NCBI GenBank assembly: GCA_002381945.1
Contig: DFXY01000004.1
Span: 143,158-207,157 of the forward strand
Source: Bacteriovoracaceae bacterium UBA4096
Lineage (GTDB): Bacteria > Bdellovibrionota > Bacteriovoracia > Bacteriovoracales > Bacteriovoracaceae
Reading direction: 5' to 3'
DNA length: 64,000 nt
A program made the position numbers and the translations under genes. This document shows, one piece after another, positions 7,746-16,781 of this stretch (position 1 is the first letter of the stretch; each line of letters begins with the position of its first letter). The notes under the pieces are model-generated. The model searched no databases, was not told where the DNA came from, and saw only the letters and a list, made by a program, of their open reading frames with translations.

Positions 7746-8834
7746 CTATCTGTTATTTAGTCTTGTTCTGATTTCATTTATCCATTCCATATTTAACTCT
7801 AGTTTTAAGATCGAAAATGTCCCTTCAAAAACAAGCGGAACTGAAATCTTGGAAAAATATTGTTCTTTCATGTTAAGAGCTTCATTCTCCCCTAGATATC
7901 CATCTCTAAGAAAGTTCTTGAGAATTTCTTGTGGGACAAGAAAATGAAACAATTCATTCCTCATTCCGTTCGTTCTAATATGCGTTTCAATTCTAAATAC
8001 GAGATCTCCACTTTGATTTGGTTGATCATTCCACCGTAGAACAATAGGAACGGGAATACCTGCCAAAGCTAACTCTACAAGCTGTAACCAGATCTCATTA
8101 CCAAAGGCTGGGATCATCATTATTGTTAGTCTGTTATCAATTGTTCCAAGAAACAATTTATCTAAATCGATTACAGATTGAATAATCCTACGAATCCTTT
8201 CATTTGGATTTCCTTCATCTGCAATTTGTGGCCCTCCACGAAGCCTGGATCTAAAGCTGTCTCTAAAACCACGTATACTAAAATCTGCATTTCCATCGAC
8301 ATTGAAATCATCAATCTCTAGTTCTCTAATTCGATTTACAATGTTCATCAAGTTTGGACCACCGTATGCAGAGATAAGATTAATGTCATGTGCATAAGCC
8401 ATATCCTGGGCTTCTTCGGAGAAGCCGGTGGCCGAGAAGAAAACAGATTGGTAAGAAAATCGACGAGAAATATTGTTGTTGTTGCCTCTAGAGAAAAATT
8501 CTGAAACATCTTTCAACAAGCCAACAGCATCCCTTATATCTCCGATCCCAACTTTATTAGGAGAACCATTGTCTCTAATTCCATAAAACTTTGTCTCTCC
8601 TAGCAATCTAATTGGATTACATAAAGGAGGAGTGTAAATATAATCACCAATGCAATCTACCTGATGACTACTCCCTCTGCCCTTAACTGCAATTCCCATT
8701 CCTGCACGATGAGCTTCGAGTGTATTATCAAAAGGAATTCTGTCTCGTCCGACCTCTTTGTATCCGCATACTCTGATGAGATACAATAAGCTTTCCTCGA
8801 GAATCGCAGCCTGAAAATCGCTTAATCTAGCCAT
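7746..8834 (-). CDS. PD-(D/E)xK nuclease-like protein of the defence operon
   Basis: A 362-residue protein. Residues 57-85 show the restriction-endonuclease pattern, with an acidic residue in HQVDCIGDYIY and ExK in LLGETKF. A later strand-helix segment, VFFSATGFSEEAQDMAYAHDI, matches the C-terminal core of Mrr-like nucleases. The rest (residues 190-362) is unassigned. The start overlaps the end of the DUF2779 gene by 8 nt, and the SIR2 gene follows 12 bp later. I infer a nuclease in one system with SIR2 and HerA. It could also be a structural adaptor with a degenerate nuclease fold. Confidence 0.68.
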   Translation of the reverse strand: MARLSDFQAAILEESLLYLIRVCGYKEVGRDRIPFDNTLEAHRAGMGIAVKGRGSSHQVDCIGDYIYTPPLCNPIRLLGETKFYGIRDNGSPNKVGIGDIRDAVGLLKDVSEFFSRGNNNNISRRFSYQSVFFSATGFSEEAQDMAYAHDINLISAYGGPNLMNIVNRIRELEIDDFNVDGNADFSIRGFRDSFRSRLRGGPQIADEGNPNERIRRIIQSVIDLDKLFLGTIDNRLTIMMIPAFGNEIWLQLVELALAGIPVPIVLRWNDQPNQSGDLVFRIETHIRTNGMRNELFHFLVPQEILKNFLRDGYLGENEALNMKEQYFSKISVPLVFEGTFSILKLELNMEWINEIRTRLNNR

Positions 8835-10821
8835 TAGAGGTTCCTTTTATCCACTCTCTCCAAGCCTCATAAATCATCACCATGGCTAAAGTATCCAGCT
8901 CACAGTATTTTAAAAGAGCTTGAGAAAGCTCATTCTGCTCGTATTCACTCATTTCACTAAACTGCATTCTTGCATATGCCGTCAGAGCGGCTCCACCATT
9001 TCTAAGCTCATCCTCAGCTGTCAGCAGCTCCAGATTATGATCAGACACATCCTGAAACATTTTAGGCAGCTTCTTATAAGGATCGATTACAGCTCCACCA
9101 ATCTCTTCAATCCAAGCCCAGTTCTTAAAGTTTAAACTTTTAATTCCTTGATCAGCCCCATAAATAGGCTTTGAGTATTTTTCTTTCAAAAGCTTAGATG
9201 AGTTCAAAATTGCCGGCAGGACAAACTTGATTGAATTTGATCCTCTTGTAGAAGGATCATAATAATACCTCTTCACCAAATCCCATAAGTCGACCATCGA
9301 TCGTTCGCCAGTCCACTTTTCAGCACTAGACCCAGATGAATAGGTGATGGTCTTAATGAATGCCATTAATTCATCTTTATCAGATAGACCTGACTGATCT
9401 TCCCGTAGTTGGCGGTATATCAAGTTAAGAAATGTATTTTCATGGGGTGAATATCTAAAGATAGTCCCCTCGTCCTGATCCAACTCTTTCTTCAAGGCCC
9501 TGAGGAAGTCATAGTTTGGAAAATGGCCTTTCTTAGTACTAAGAAATTGCCCTGCATGCTCGACCCTACCGTCTTCATGGACAACATGATGGGAAAATTG
9601 AAAAGCAATCCCTTCATATGGTCTTCGGCCTTTATTGAATGGTATGGCCACCATTGAAGTCTCAAAATCAATAAAGTGCAGTGGAAAAGTCCATGAATCC
9701 ATCTCCAATTTGATCCCGTGAGAATCAAAGAAAGGCTCTGTTGTTTTCTTTTGAACCAATTCAACTTGGAGCCATTGTCTTTCACTTGGTGATATCCCTG
9801 GATCACCATCAGGCTTAGGCTTAATATCCTCTTCACAGAGGTCTGTTAGCTTTGCCTTTCCTTCTTCAAGCCACTTATCTTTTTTTCTGGAATTCCAAAC
9901 TTCTAGAATATTAGATTCCAAGAAATCCTGGTCCTTCCAACCAAGAGCGTTTGACCAACACTCTTTAAAACCATTCTTCAATCCTGTAGACTCATCTTCC
10001 GAAGAACATCTGAATTCACAGTCTCTGCATTGCGAACCTACTGGTGAAACAATTTTTATATCCTTCTCATACATGGAAGCTAAATAATTGATCTCATCGA
10101 CAAATGCTCTTGCCTTGGGCTCTTTAGTCTCCCTTCCTTCATAAATCTGATTCACAAACTCATTCACAGGGGCCAACGTTAGTAGTCTGGGATTGAGATC
10201 CTGCCCTGTAACTGAAGAAGATACTTTAACGCCTTTTCTATTTGAGGCGTCTCTAACAATCTTGAACTTTTGATTCAGACCATCTGAGGGACATAGAATT
10301 GATTTATCAGTAAGCATCAAGTAGGAATCAATCTTTGCCTTAGGATGTGCCGACGACAGAACATAATGCTGAAAAGAAATATCATAGAGATATGAGAGCC
10401 ATTCTGAAGAAATTGTTCCGTTCTTATTTGTAAATGGACTCTCTTCAGTTGGATCAAAACTTTTAGCTTTAACTTCTATGAGATCAAAATGAAGTCCATC
10501 CTTTACTAAGATGTCGATTCTCACAAATAAGTTATTAAATCTTATTGCTGGTTCAAAAATTATCACCTTATCGAGTTTTAAAAGCTCTAGCGTTTGTTTC
10601 TCAGCTTCATCATAATCCAAAGTAGCGATGTCGTGTCCGCCGGGATAATAGCATTTAGCGAGTTCACCTACTTGGAACCCACCTTCGGCCAATGCTTCCA
10701 GGAAAGCATCATCTAATTTCTGGTTGGGGTATTGTTTATTGCTGGTATAAAAAAGCTTTGTAGGACATTCCAGACCTAGCTTGAATCTTGTTTTTGTTAA
10801 GTATCTTGCTTTCATAATCAA
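8827..10821 (-). CDS. DUF2779-family protein: Cas4-like Fe-S nuclease fused to DEDD-type exonuclease
   Basis: A 664-residue, two-part protein. The N-terminal part resembles Cas4/RecB nucleases: Cys in LGLECPTK near residue 19, FVRIDILV and FDLIEVKAKS (D...ExK) near residues 100-125, then a Cys cluster CRDCEFRC near 275 with another Cys downstream, which suggests a 4Fe-4S site. The C-terminal part begins with HFIDFET near residue 385, the DxE motif of DEDD exonucleases, with later Asp residues at FRYSPHEN and YCELDTLAMV. This is the DUF2779 layout. The start is TTG 10821 or ATG 10815. It opens the six-gene defence operon and lies only 20 bp behind the int-xis terminator. Confidence 0.78.
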   Translation of the reverse strand: MIMKARYLTKTRFKLGLECPTKLFYTSNKQYPNQKLDDAFLEALAEGGFQVGELAKCYYPGGHDIATLDYDEAEKQTLELLKLDKVIIFEPAIRFNNLFVRIDILVKDGLHFDLIEVKAKSFDPTEESPFTNKNGTISSEWLSYLYDISFQHYVLSSAHPKAKIDSYLMLTDKSILCPSDGLNQKFKIVRDASNRKGVKVSSSVTGQDLNPRLLTLAPVNEFVNQIYEGRETKEPKARAFVDEINYLASMYEKDIKIVSPVGSQCRDCEFRCSSEDESTGLKNGFKECWSNALGWKDQDFLESNILEVWNSRKKDKWLEEGKAKLTDLCEEDIKPKPDGDPGISPSERQWLQVELVQKKTTEPFFDSHGIKLEMDSWTFPLHFIDFETSMVAIPFNKGRRPYEGIAFQFSHHVVHEDGRVEHAGQFLSTKKGHFPNYDFLRALKKELDQDEGTIFRYSPHENTFLNLIYRQLREDQSGLSDKDELMAFIKTITYSSGSSAEKWTGERSMVDLWDLVKRYYYDPSTRGSNSIKFVLPAILNSSKLLKEKYSKPIYGADQGIKSLNFKNWAWIEEIGGAVIDPYKKLPKMFQDVSDHNLELLTAEDELRNGGAALTAYARMQFSEMSEYEQNELSQALLKYCELDTLAMVMIYEAWREWIKGTSNG

Positions 10822-10830
10822 TATTCCCTT

Positions 10831-10887
10831 TAAAATAAAAGGGCCAAGCCTAATAGGATTTGTAATACAGCCCTATCGGCTCAGCCC
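10831..10887 (-). terminator. Terminator after the int-xis operon
   Basis: On the minus strand GGGCTGAGCC (10887-10878) pairs, with two G-U wobbles, to GGCTTGGCCC (10850-10841), extended by ATAGG/CCTAT inside. TTTTATTTTA (10840-10831) follows. It separates the integrase from the DUF2779 gene but leaves almost no room for a separate promoter. Confidence 0.7.
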
Positions 10888-10920
10888 GTAGTTAATTTAT
10901 TGAAATCAAAGATGAAAATA

Positions 10921-11979
10921 CTAATCGTGGCCAAATTTTTCTAAAACACTTAAGGAACCTGAAATTTGAATCCCTGATTGATCAATGTACCGCTGGAAGG
11001 ATTTGGTATCTTTCCAACCGCCCATGGCTCTTACTTTCTCAGCAGCTACACCAAAGTTGAGTAAGACGGTACACCATGTGGCACGTAGGTCATGAAATCT
11101 GATAGAAGGTAATCCAATAGATTTTAGAAATTTTCGCAATACTTCTGCTTGGAGATTAGAATCCCATTCCTTTGACCTTGGTAACATGAATTCTCTTTGG
11201 GGATTCTCTTCCATAAGCCTAAGAAAAATCTTTTTAAGTGGCGGAGCGAGATCTATAAACCTGTCATATTTGCCCTTGGTCATATCCACGATCTCCTTTC
11301 TGCTAAAGGAGCTGCATACATGGATCAGATTTCTCTCAAAATCAACATGCTCGGGCCTTAAGGCATACATTTCACCACTTCTCATCCCTGTATATACTCC
11401 AGTTGCCCAAATTTCTTTCCAAAGATGATTCTGGGAGAATGCTTCTGCCAGTAATTTTTTTACCTGGGACTCACTTAAAGTTTTGAACTTTTTCTGATTG
11501 ATCTTGAAGGATAGCTTTGGATAAGGAGTTTCCCTAATGTAACCTTTCTCTTTTGCAAAATCAAAAACCTGTCGTAAATGTTTTAAAATATCTTTCCGCC
11601 TCGCCTGAGTTACATCCGTTACACCCTCTAATACAAGTTGCTTTACTTCGAATGTCGTAATCCCATCTATTGCTCTTCTACCCCATGCTGGATTCGCATG
11701 CTTACTAATTACGGTTTGAAGGTCGTCCAAATATCGAGTATCTCCTTTTTCTAGACGTAAATTCTCTAGACACTCAGTCGCAACACTTGACCAAGAAGGA
11801 TGAATTGCATCGTTGAATTTTAACAATAGCTCCTTCATCATTTTCTTCTCTTCTCTTTCTGCCTCGGCTTTAGTTTTAAACCCGATTCTTTTTAGGCTTC
11901 TTGGCTTTTTTGTAACTGGGTGTCTTGCACTGACTTGCACAGTGTAGAAATCCTTCTCTTCATTATATTTTATAGACAT
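10921..11979 (-). CDS. Tyrosine recombinase / integrase
   Basis: A 352-residue phage-type integrase. The N-terminus is an AP2-like Arm-binding domain (residues 1-50), then a SAM-like core-binding domain, then the catalytic domain with GVYTGMRSGEMYALR (Arg), HDLRATW (HxxR), MGGWKDTKSFQRYI (Trp in the H/W position and the Tyr nucleophile). Its xis-like partner lies 64 bp upstream on the same strand. The gene ends in a clear terminator. It is similar in layout to the integrase at 28398-29531. The element it moves probably includes the adjacent defence operon (inference from position). Confidence 0.92.
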   Translation of the reverse strand: MSIKYNEEKDFYTVQVSARHPVTKKPRSLKRIGFKTKAEAEREEKKMMKELLLKFNDAIHPSWSSVATECLENLRLEKGDTRYLDDLQTVISKHANPAWGRRAIDGITTFEVKQLVLEGVTDVTQARRKDILKHLRQVFDFAKEKGYIRETPYPKLSFKINQKKFKTLSESQVKKLLAEAFSQNHLWKEIWATGVYTGMRSGEMYALRPEHVDFERNLIHVCSSFSRKEIVDMTKGKYDRFIDLAPPLKKIFLRLMEENPQREFMLPRSKEWDSNLQAEVLRKFLKSIGLPSIRFHDLRATWCTVLLNFGVAAEKVRAMGGWKDTKSFQRYIDQSGIQISGSLSVLEKFGHD

Positions 11980-12043
11980 ATGAATTCTCCAAATAAAGAT
12001 TGAGGGACATGGAATTTACATGCCCCTAATAAGCTAAACACTT

Positions 12044-12247
12044 TTAAGTCCCTACTCTCTGTTTCAAAATAAGTTGATCAATCTCAGATTTAAGAAATCT
12101 GTTTCGTCCCCCGATTTTGTAGTAAGGAAGGTAGCCACTAGACGTCAGGTTATAAATTACTCTTTTAGATACCCTAAGGTGAATAGCTACTTCCCCAACC
12201 GTCATCCAAGCAATTTGATCTTTTAGTTCTTCATTAATTGTTTTCAT
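12044..12247 (-). CDS. Excisionase-type HTH protein
   Basis: A 67-residue protein with a MerR-like winged-helix fold typical of excisionases: MTVGEVAIHLRVSKRVIYNL (HTH), then YYKIGGRNRFLKSEIDQLI (wing). Such proteins bend DNA at att sites and direct the integrase to excision, or act as repressors. SD GGAGG precedes the ATG. It sits directly upstream of the integrase on the same strand. Confidence 0.85.
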   Translation of the reverse strand: MKTINEELKDQIAWMTVGEVAIHLRVSKRVIYNLTSSGYLPYYKIGGRNRFLKSEIDQLILKQRVGT

Positions 12248-12356
12248 TGAATTCCTCCATAAGTTATAAGGAATAATGAAAATGAGAGAGATTTTAGTGA
12301 AAGAGAGTATTCTAACTTCGACTTACATTTTAGTAGTAGATGAAACTTATTGAATC

Positions 12357-13451
12357 CTATTCATCAAGTTCAGGAAGTGGCTGCTGTGAAAAACGACCAA
12401 GCTGATTTAGTTTTTCTGCATCTCCACGAATTGATTTCTCTCCTCTGTTAAAATGGTTCATTGCTGTTTTTAAAGCATCGTTTGATTTATCTAATGCTAA
12501 CTGTGCCTCTTTTAGCTTTTGAACAAAGTGAACAAGTTTTGTGTACATATGACTTCCTAGTTCTGCGATCTCTTCTAGATTTTCAACTTGCCTTTCTTCT
12601 CTCCAAAGGAACTCAATAGATTTCAATGAGCACATAAGAGTAGTTGGTCCAACAATCAGTATACCTTTTCCTAAAGCATTTCTCTGAATATCAGGATCTA
12701 CATCCAATGCTAAAGAAATGGCTCTATCGCTACCGATAAACATGAAAACGTAGTCCATGCTTTTGAACTGTGTGCAGCTGTGATAGTTCTTTTTTGAGAG
12801 TTCACTTACATGAGAATTGATCCGCTTTACAAGCTCGGAGGAATGGATCTTCCCCGAAGCATCATCCTCACTTTCTAAATACTTCATGAAGCTATCCAGA
12901 GGCATTTTAGCATCAACAAAAACGGCACGTTCCTGAGGGAGCTTAATTGTAAAATCAGGTTGAATGCTTCCCTCTCCTGTTGTCAAATATTCTTGCTTAA
13001 GAAAATCTGTACCTTCATTAAGTCCAGAAGCAAGAAGAGCCAACTCGGCTTTGTCTTCACCAAATTTCCCTAAAGCACGTATGTCTCCCCGCATTACTTT
13101 TGAAAACGTTTTTGCCTCTTGGGTAAAAGCAAAATTTACCTCTGTAATACTTTTCATCATTTCTTTCATTTTGGTTCTTTCTACAGTTTCATTGTTAATC
13201 ATGTTCTCCATTTTGCTTTCATAAATCTGAAGCTTATCTTTGATAGGCTCTAGTACTTTAGATAACTCTTTGAACGATGAATCATGGGCCATGTCTAAAC
13301 CATCCAAGATGGATCTGTTCGATAAGTTCTCCACTTTAGAAAGTATATCGTAATCAAATTTAGACAGCCTCTTATCAATCCATGTTTTAAGCAACCAGAT
13401 TATCAATGTGAAAGATATCAAGAAGAGTAAAGCAACGTTTATTGTATTCAT
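12357..13451 (-). CDS. rmuC: RmuC-family DNA recombination protein
   Basis: A 364-residue protein. An N-terminal membrane anchor (MNTINVALLFLISFTLIIWL) is followed by a coiled coil (about 30-120) and the RmuC domain (QPDFTIKLPQERAVFVDAKMPLDSF and DYVFMFIGSDRAIS), a PD-(D/E)xK-like fold. RmuC limits inversions and illegitimate recombination. Start ATG 13451 is chosen over a longer frame because GGAGGT lies 4 nt upstream and the membrane segment begins there. A terminator separates it from the recombinase upstream, so it has its own promoter or relies on readthrough. Confidence 0.88.
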   Translation of the reverse strand: MNTINVALLFLISFTLIIWLLKTWIDKRLSKFDYDILSKVENLSNRSILDGLDMAHDSSFKELSKVLEPIKDKLQIYESKMENMINNETVERTKMKEMMKSITEVNFAFTQEAKTFSKVMRGDIRALGKFGEDKAELALLASGLNEGTDFLKQEYLTTGEGSIQPDFTIKLPQERAVFVDAKMPLDSFMKYLESEDDASGKIHSSELVKRINSHVSELSKKNYHSCTQFKSMDYVFMFIGSDRAISLALDVDPDIQRNALGKGILIVGPTTLMCSLKSIEFLWREERQVENLEEIAELGSHMYTKLVHFVQKLKEAQLALDKSNDALKTAMNHFNRGEKSIRGDAEKLNQLGRFSQQPLPELDE

Positions 13452-13467
13452 AAATACCTCCAAAAAT

Positions 13468-13495
13468 AAAGAAGCCGCATTATTGCGGCTTCTTT
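13468..13495 (-). terminator. Bidirectional terminator
   Basis: AAAGAAGCCGC / GCGGCTTCTTT forms an 11-bp perfect stem around the loop ATTATT. Both strands have a T-rich tail (TTTATTTTT on minus, TCTTTTGT on plus). It ends the recombinase gene at 13520-15235 and lies just before the RmuC start. Confidence 0.85.
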
Positions 13496-13519
13496 TGTAT
13501 ACGAATTTATGTTTTCCTT

Positions 13520-15235
13520 TTAGGCAACATCGCCAGTGCACATCCAATCCAAATCATCTTTTGTGTTATCAACTTCTGGATCTTCATCCATGTGATCATT
13601 AAAAAACTTCGCTTCTTTAAGTAGATTTGAATTAAACTGTTTTAACAGTTCAGTGTTCTCTGATGTAAAGCATGTCTTCTTACGACTTAGATAATCTTTC
13701 AGGAGCCATGTGTCCCACAAATTTGAATTAGCAGTAATGTCAACTTTGCCAACAATTGTACTCGGAGCAATACTAAAATATTTTATTGGCGATGAATCAG
13801 AGGGAAGCTTCTTTGCGTATATCTTCATGGCCATACTCAAGTCGGAATGCCCTAGCCTGACCTGTACATCAGAGTAAATAGACTTACCGTAGCCTCTAAG
13901 CTTAGTACAGTACGCCAGCATTGTGGCACAAGTGGTTCGCAAGCATCTCTCGTGGTAATCTACAAGTTCAGGATTTGATCTGAAACCTTTCTTCTTATCT
14001 CGAAAGAACAGTGTTGGTACGGGCATAGGGTTTTCATAGAATAAAATCATTCTAGAAATGATCGACAAGCGGGGATTCGTAAGACCAGAAATGTCTCTAT
14101 CGGCTGTCTTCTGTATGAGATACTCAACAATATTCTTTCTTCTCCTCGAGTTATTGTAGTCAAGTGTGCCGTCTGAGAGAACAAAGCTTTTTGGATGAGC
14201 AACTAACCTTCGCATCTCTTCTTCCCTGCCACCCACTGATAATGTGAGCACAATGAAGTAGTAAAGTGATGAGCTTGTCCTCCATGCTTCATCTAATATT
14301 ATCTTCAGGTGGTCTAATGGGATAAAGGGGTTATTGTCACTATCGGCAAGTCCTATCTCAACATTACGCTTCTTCTTAAAGCTATCTAAAATCTTGATCT
14401 TTGACTCGCTTATGACACTGACCATCTTCTCAGGAAAAAACTCATCATAGACCCTCGGGAATTCAAGCATGATTTTTAATACATCTTGAAACAGATCCAC
14501 TTTCTTTTTACATGAGGCAAGCTTTACACTGTTTCGGTTCATCGCCAGAGTTTTTTCGATAATTAGAGAGATACTTGACTCAATGATCTTCTTTACCTCT
14601 TCTCTGTTCTGGCCTTTTTTAAAGACTAAGTCCGGAAAGAATGAAACCAACTCTCTTCTTCCGAGATGTCTTCCTGACTCCGTAGACTCCGCTACATTCT
14701 TTTTCAGCTTCCTTAGCTCTCCTTCACCTTGAACTTCAACAACCTCATTAAGCATGGCGATGAATCTAAAGCTGTAATACTCATTGCCCCACAAAAGATC
14801 TTTCTCTTTTCCATCGCTATATGCTTTTAGAAACTCAACTACCTTAGCTCTCATGCTATAAAAGCCAAACCAAAAGGGCTTGCGAGTATCTCCAATGACA
14901 TTATTGTATTCCTGAGTCGCTTCTGACTGTTGAAGCTTGTCTTTGAATGTTACAGACGTTTTTTCCGAAGTCGGATCATAAGATCTGAGGAAGATTGCAT
15001 ACATATTTGATTCGACTCTCTTACAAAGATATACAATCTCATTACAGCTCAATTGTTTATAATCCTTTCGTTCAAACTTTTTCCTACCTTCAAATCGTGA
15101 CTGTGCTCTGGAGATTTTTCCAATTGCTACATCAACTTCAACTCCCTTGAGCTTTTGACGATCACGACAGGCTTTAACTCTAGCCCTTGTCCTTTCCTTC
15201 TCATCTAGTCCTTCATACTTCCTTTTTCTTCCCAT
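13520..15235 (-). CDS. Large diverged tyrosine recombinase-like protein
   Basis: A 571-residue protein, much longer than standard integrases. Tyrosine-recombinase boxes appear in the last third: TLSVGGREEEMRRL (Arg), YHERCLRTTCATML (H...R), VQVRLGHSDLSMAMKIYAKKL (His, then Tyr). The N-terminal 30 residues are very basic (GRKRKYEG, ERTRARVKACRDRQK) and probably bind DNA. Residues 60-330 have no recognisable domain. No excisionase accompanies it. Its upstream region carries four copies of GTAACGAA. It pairs with the unknown 15500-16585 gene on the same strand and may form a small mobile unit with it. Confidence 0.75.
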   Translation of the reverse strand: MGRKRKYEGLDEKERTRARVKACRDRQKLKGVEVDVAIGKISRAQSRFEGRKKFERKDYKQLSCNEIVYLCKRVESNMYAIFLRSYDPTSEKTSVTFKDKLQQSEATQEYNNVIGDTRKPFWFGFYSMRAKVVEFLKAYSDGKEKDLLWGNEYYSFRFIAMLNEVVEVQGEGELRKLKKNVAESTESGRHLGRRELVSFFPDLVFKKGQNREEVKKIIESSISLIIEKTLAMNRNSVKLASCKKKVDLFQDVLKIMLEFPRVYDEFFPEKMVSVISESKIKILDSFKKKRNVEIGLADSDNNPFIPLDHLKIILDEAWRTSSSLYYFIVLTLSVGGREEEMRRLVAHPKSFVLSDGTLDYNNSRRRKNIVEYLIQKTADRDISGLTNPRLSIISRMILFYENPMPVPTLFFRDKKKGFRSNPELVDYHERCLRTTCATMLAYCTKLRGYGKSIYSDVQVRLGHSDLSMAMKIYAKKLPSDSSPIKYFSIAPSTIVGKVDITANSNLWDTWLLKDYLSRKKTCFTSENTELLKQFNSNLLKEAKFFNDHMDEDPEVDNTKDDLDWMCTGDVA

Positions 15236-15294
15236 TATTCACTCCATGTAACATTATTTTTCTTCTCAAACTCAAGACGTATCATTTCAGCTAT

Positions 15295-15499
15295 TTCGTT
15301 ACTCACATGCCCTCAGAATGGCCGTAACGAAATCTGAACCACCTCGATGATAACTCTGCAAATTCTTTGGATTGTTCTCTGACTCTACAGTCTGGAACAC
15401 CTTTGCTGGCATCAAGTGATTGATGTAACGAAACAACTTTTCTTTTTAAATTGCTAATAGTTAGCATCGACACTTATGCTGTTTATCTAATGTAACGAA
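15295..15499. promoter_or_regulatory. Cluster of four GTAACGAA motifs
   Basis: The 8-mer GTAACGAA occurs at 15295-15302 (minus), 15324-15331, 15425-15432 and 15492-15499 (plus), all within the 264-bp gap upstream of the large recombinase gene. About 2 copies of a given 8-mer are expected in the whole window, so four in 205 bp is not chance. Likely binding sites for a regulator or for the recombinase. Confidence 0.6.
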
Positions 15500-16585
15500 T
15501 TACAGAATAAAACCCCTCATTGCGATGAATTGGTGAAAACCAGGCAGCAACGATGAATCAGACCTGAGTCCCAAAACATCTAAAAAACTTTTCACTCTTA
15601 AATGGTCCCAATTAAATATGTAATTCATCTTCTTGGAAAAAAGCAAATTGGAACGAATCTGTATATAGGCCTTAGCGACCCAAAGCATTTTACGATAATC
15701 GAGATAATTTGCTAATTTGGGATCTATTTTTTTTAAGCTAGTATCAGGAGGAATCTTATTTAGAACAATTTTTTCATAGATTAAATTTGAAGCTTCAAGG
15801 CATGAAAGATTTAAAACTTTCCGGGGTTTAACTGTAAGGTAATCTGCCCCCCAGTTTTTTTCTAAAAGATACTCCAGTATCGTATTTGTTTTACCACAAA
15901 ATATTTTTTGATATAAAAATCTGTTTTCATGCCAACACTCTTGTCGAGTTTGAATATTCTTGAGACGTAAGTATCGCTCAATATTCTTAGGAGTTAATTC
16001 GAAGAACTCATTGAAAAACTTATCTCTGCCTGCATTATAAGCATCCATGACATCTTGTCGGCAACGCTGACCACAAAGAGTCTTTACCACTAGTTTGTGC
16101 AATCCCTTCCTAGCAAAAATCAAATTTATGTAATCAATCCGATCAATATCATTTATCTTTTTTATATTATTATCTAATATAAAACTAACCACTTCCTCAT
16201 CTGATACATATTTGTATTTTTCCTCTATCGCTTTCTTGATTGCTTCTTTAGTCCTACTCTTAAAATTACCAACAGCTATTTTAAAGATCCCAGGAAATGC
16301 TAATCTTAATTCACCAACACTTCTGAATTTTTTTCGTAAATAAAGCTCTGCGATTGCTTTAAGACTCAAATTTAAAACGACTCTTGTCGCTCCTATACGT
16401 CTTTGTTGATATCCAGGTACTTTCAACTCACAAAGGATAATCTCTGTAACTCTCAACTTATGCGATACTTCTAATAACTCAGGCTCATTGATGAGCCATT
16501 CTTCTGCAGACGCTACGTTTAATAGTTTCAGGCGTTCCATTATTTCAGAAATCTCCTTTAATTCTTCTTCATTCAAATCCTTCAC
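15500..16585 (-). CDS. Unknown protein, helical, upstream of the large recombinase
   Basis: A 361-residue protein rich in Lys, Leu and Ile. I do not recognise a family. It is predicted to be mostly helical, with no signal peptide, membrane segment or obvious catalytic motif. Several Cys and His residues occur (LCGQRCRQD, RQECWHENR) but do not form a clear metal site. SD GGAGG is placed before the ATG. Its stop codon lies directly beside one GTAACGAA motif, and the recombinase gene follows 264 bp later on the same strand, so it may be cargo or an accessory factor of that element. Confidence 0.6.
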   Translation of the reverse strand: MKDLNEEELKEISEIMERLKLLNVASAEEWLINEPELLEVSHKLRVTEIILCELKVPGYQQRRIGATRVVLNLSLKAIAELYLRKKFRSVGELRLAFPGIFKIAVGNFKSRTKEAIKKAIEEKYKYVSDEEVVSFILDNNIKKINDIDRIDYINLIFARKGLHKLVVKTLCGQRCRQDVMDAYNAGRDKFFNEFFELTPKNIERYLRLKNIQTRQECWHENRFLYQKIFCGKTNTILEYLLEKNWGADYLTVKPRKVLNLSCLEASNLIYEKIVLNKIPPDTSLKKIDPKLANYLDYRKMLWVAKAYIQIRSNLLFSKKMNYIFNWDHLRVKSFLDVLGLRSDSSLLPGFHQFIAMRGFIL

Positions 16586-16707
16586 AACTTCCTCCTAGAT
16601 TAAAATTTATCTAAGAGGGGTATTAATAAATTATCGAGACACTTTTAAGGTGTAGCCCCACGACTGCCTCTGTCGCTATGCTTCCCTTTGTATTAAGTCG
16701 TAATTGC

Positions 16708-16736
16708 TTGTCAAAAGCCGCATTTGTATATCTAAT
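16708..16736 (+). promoter_or_regulatory. Sigma-70 promoter of the type III-like R-M operon
   Basis: -35 TTGTCA (16708-16713), a 17-bp spacer and -10 TCTAAT (16731-16736), each matching 5 of 6 consensus bases. Expected transcription start is near 16743, giving a 39-nt leader before the HTH gene. Confidence 0.65.
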
Positions 16737-16781
16737 TAACCAATGATTTTGGAATGTTAGAACATAATTCGGAGTGGCATT

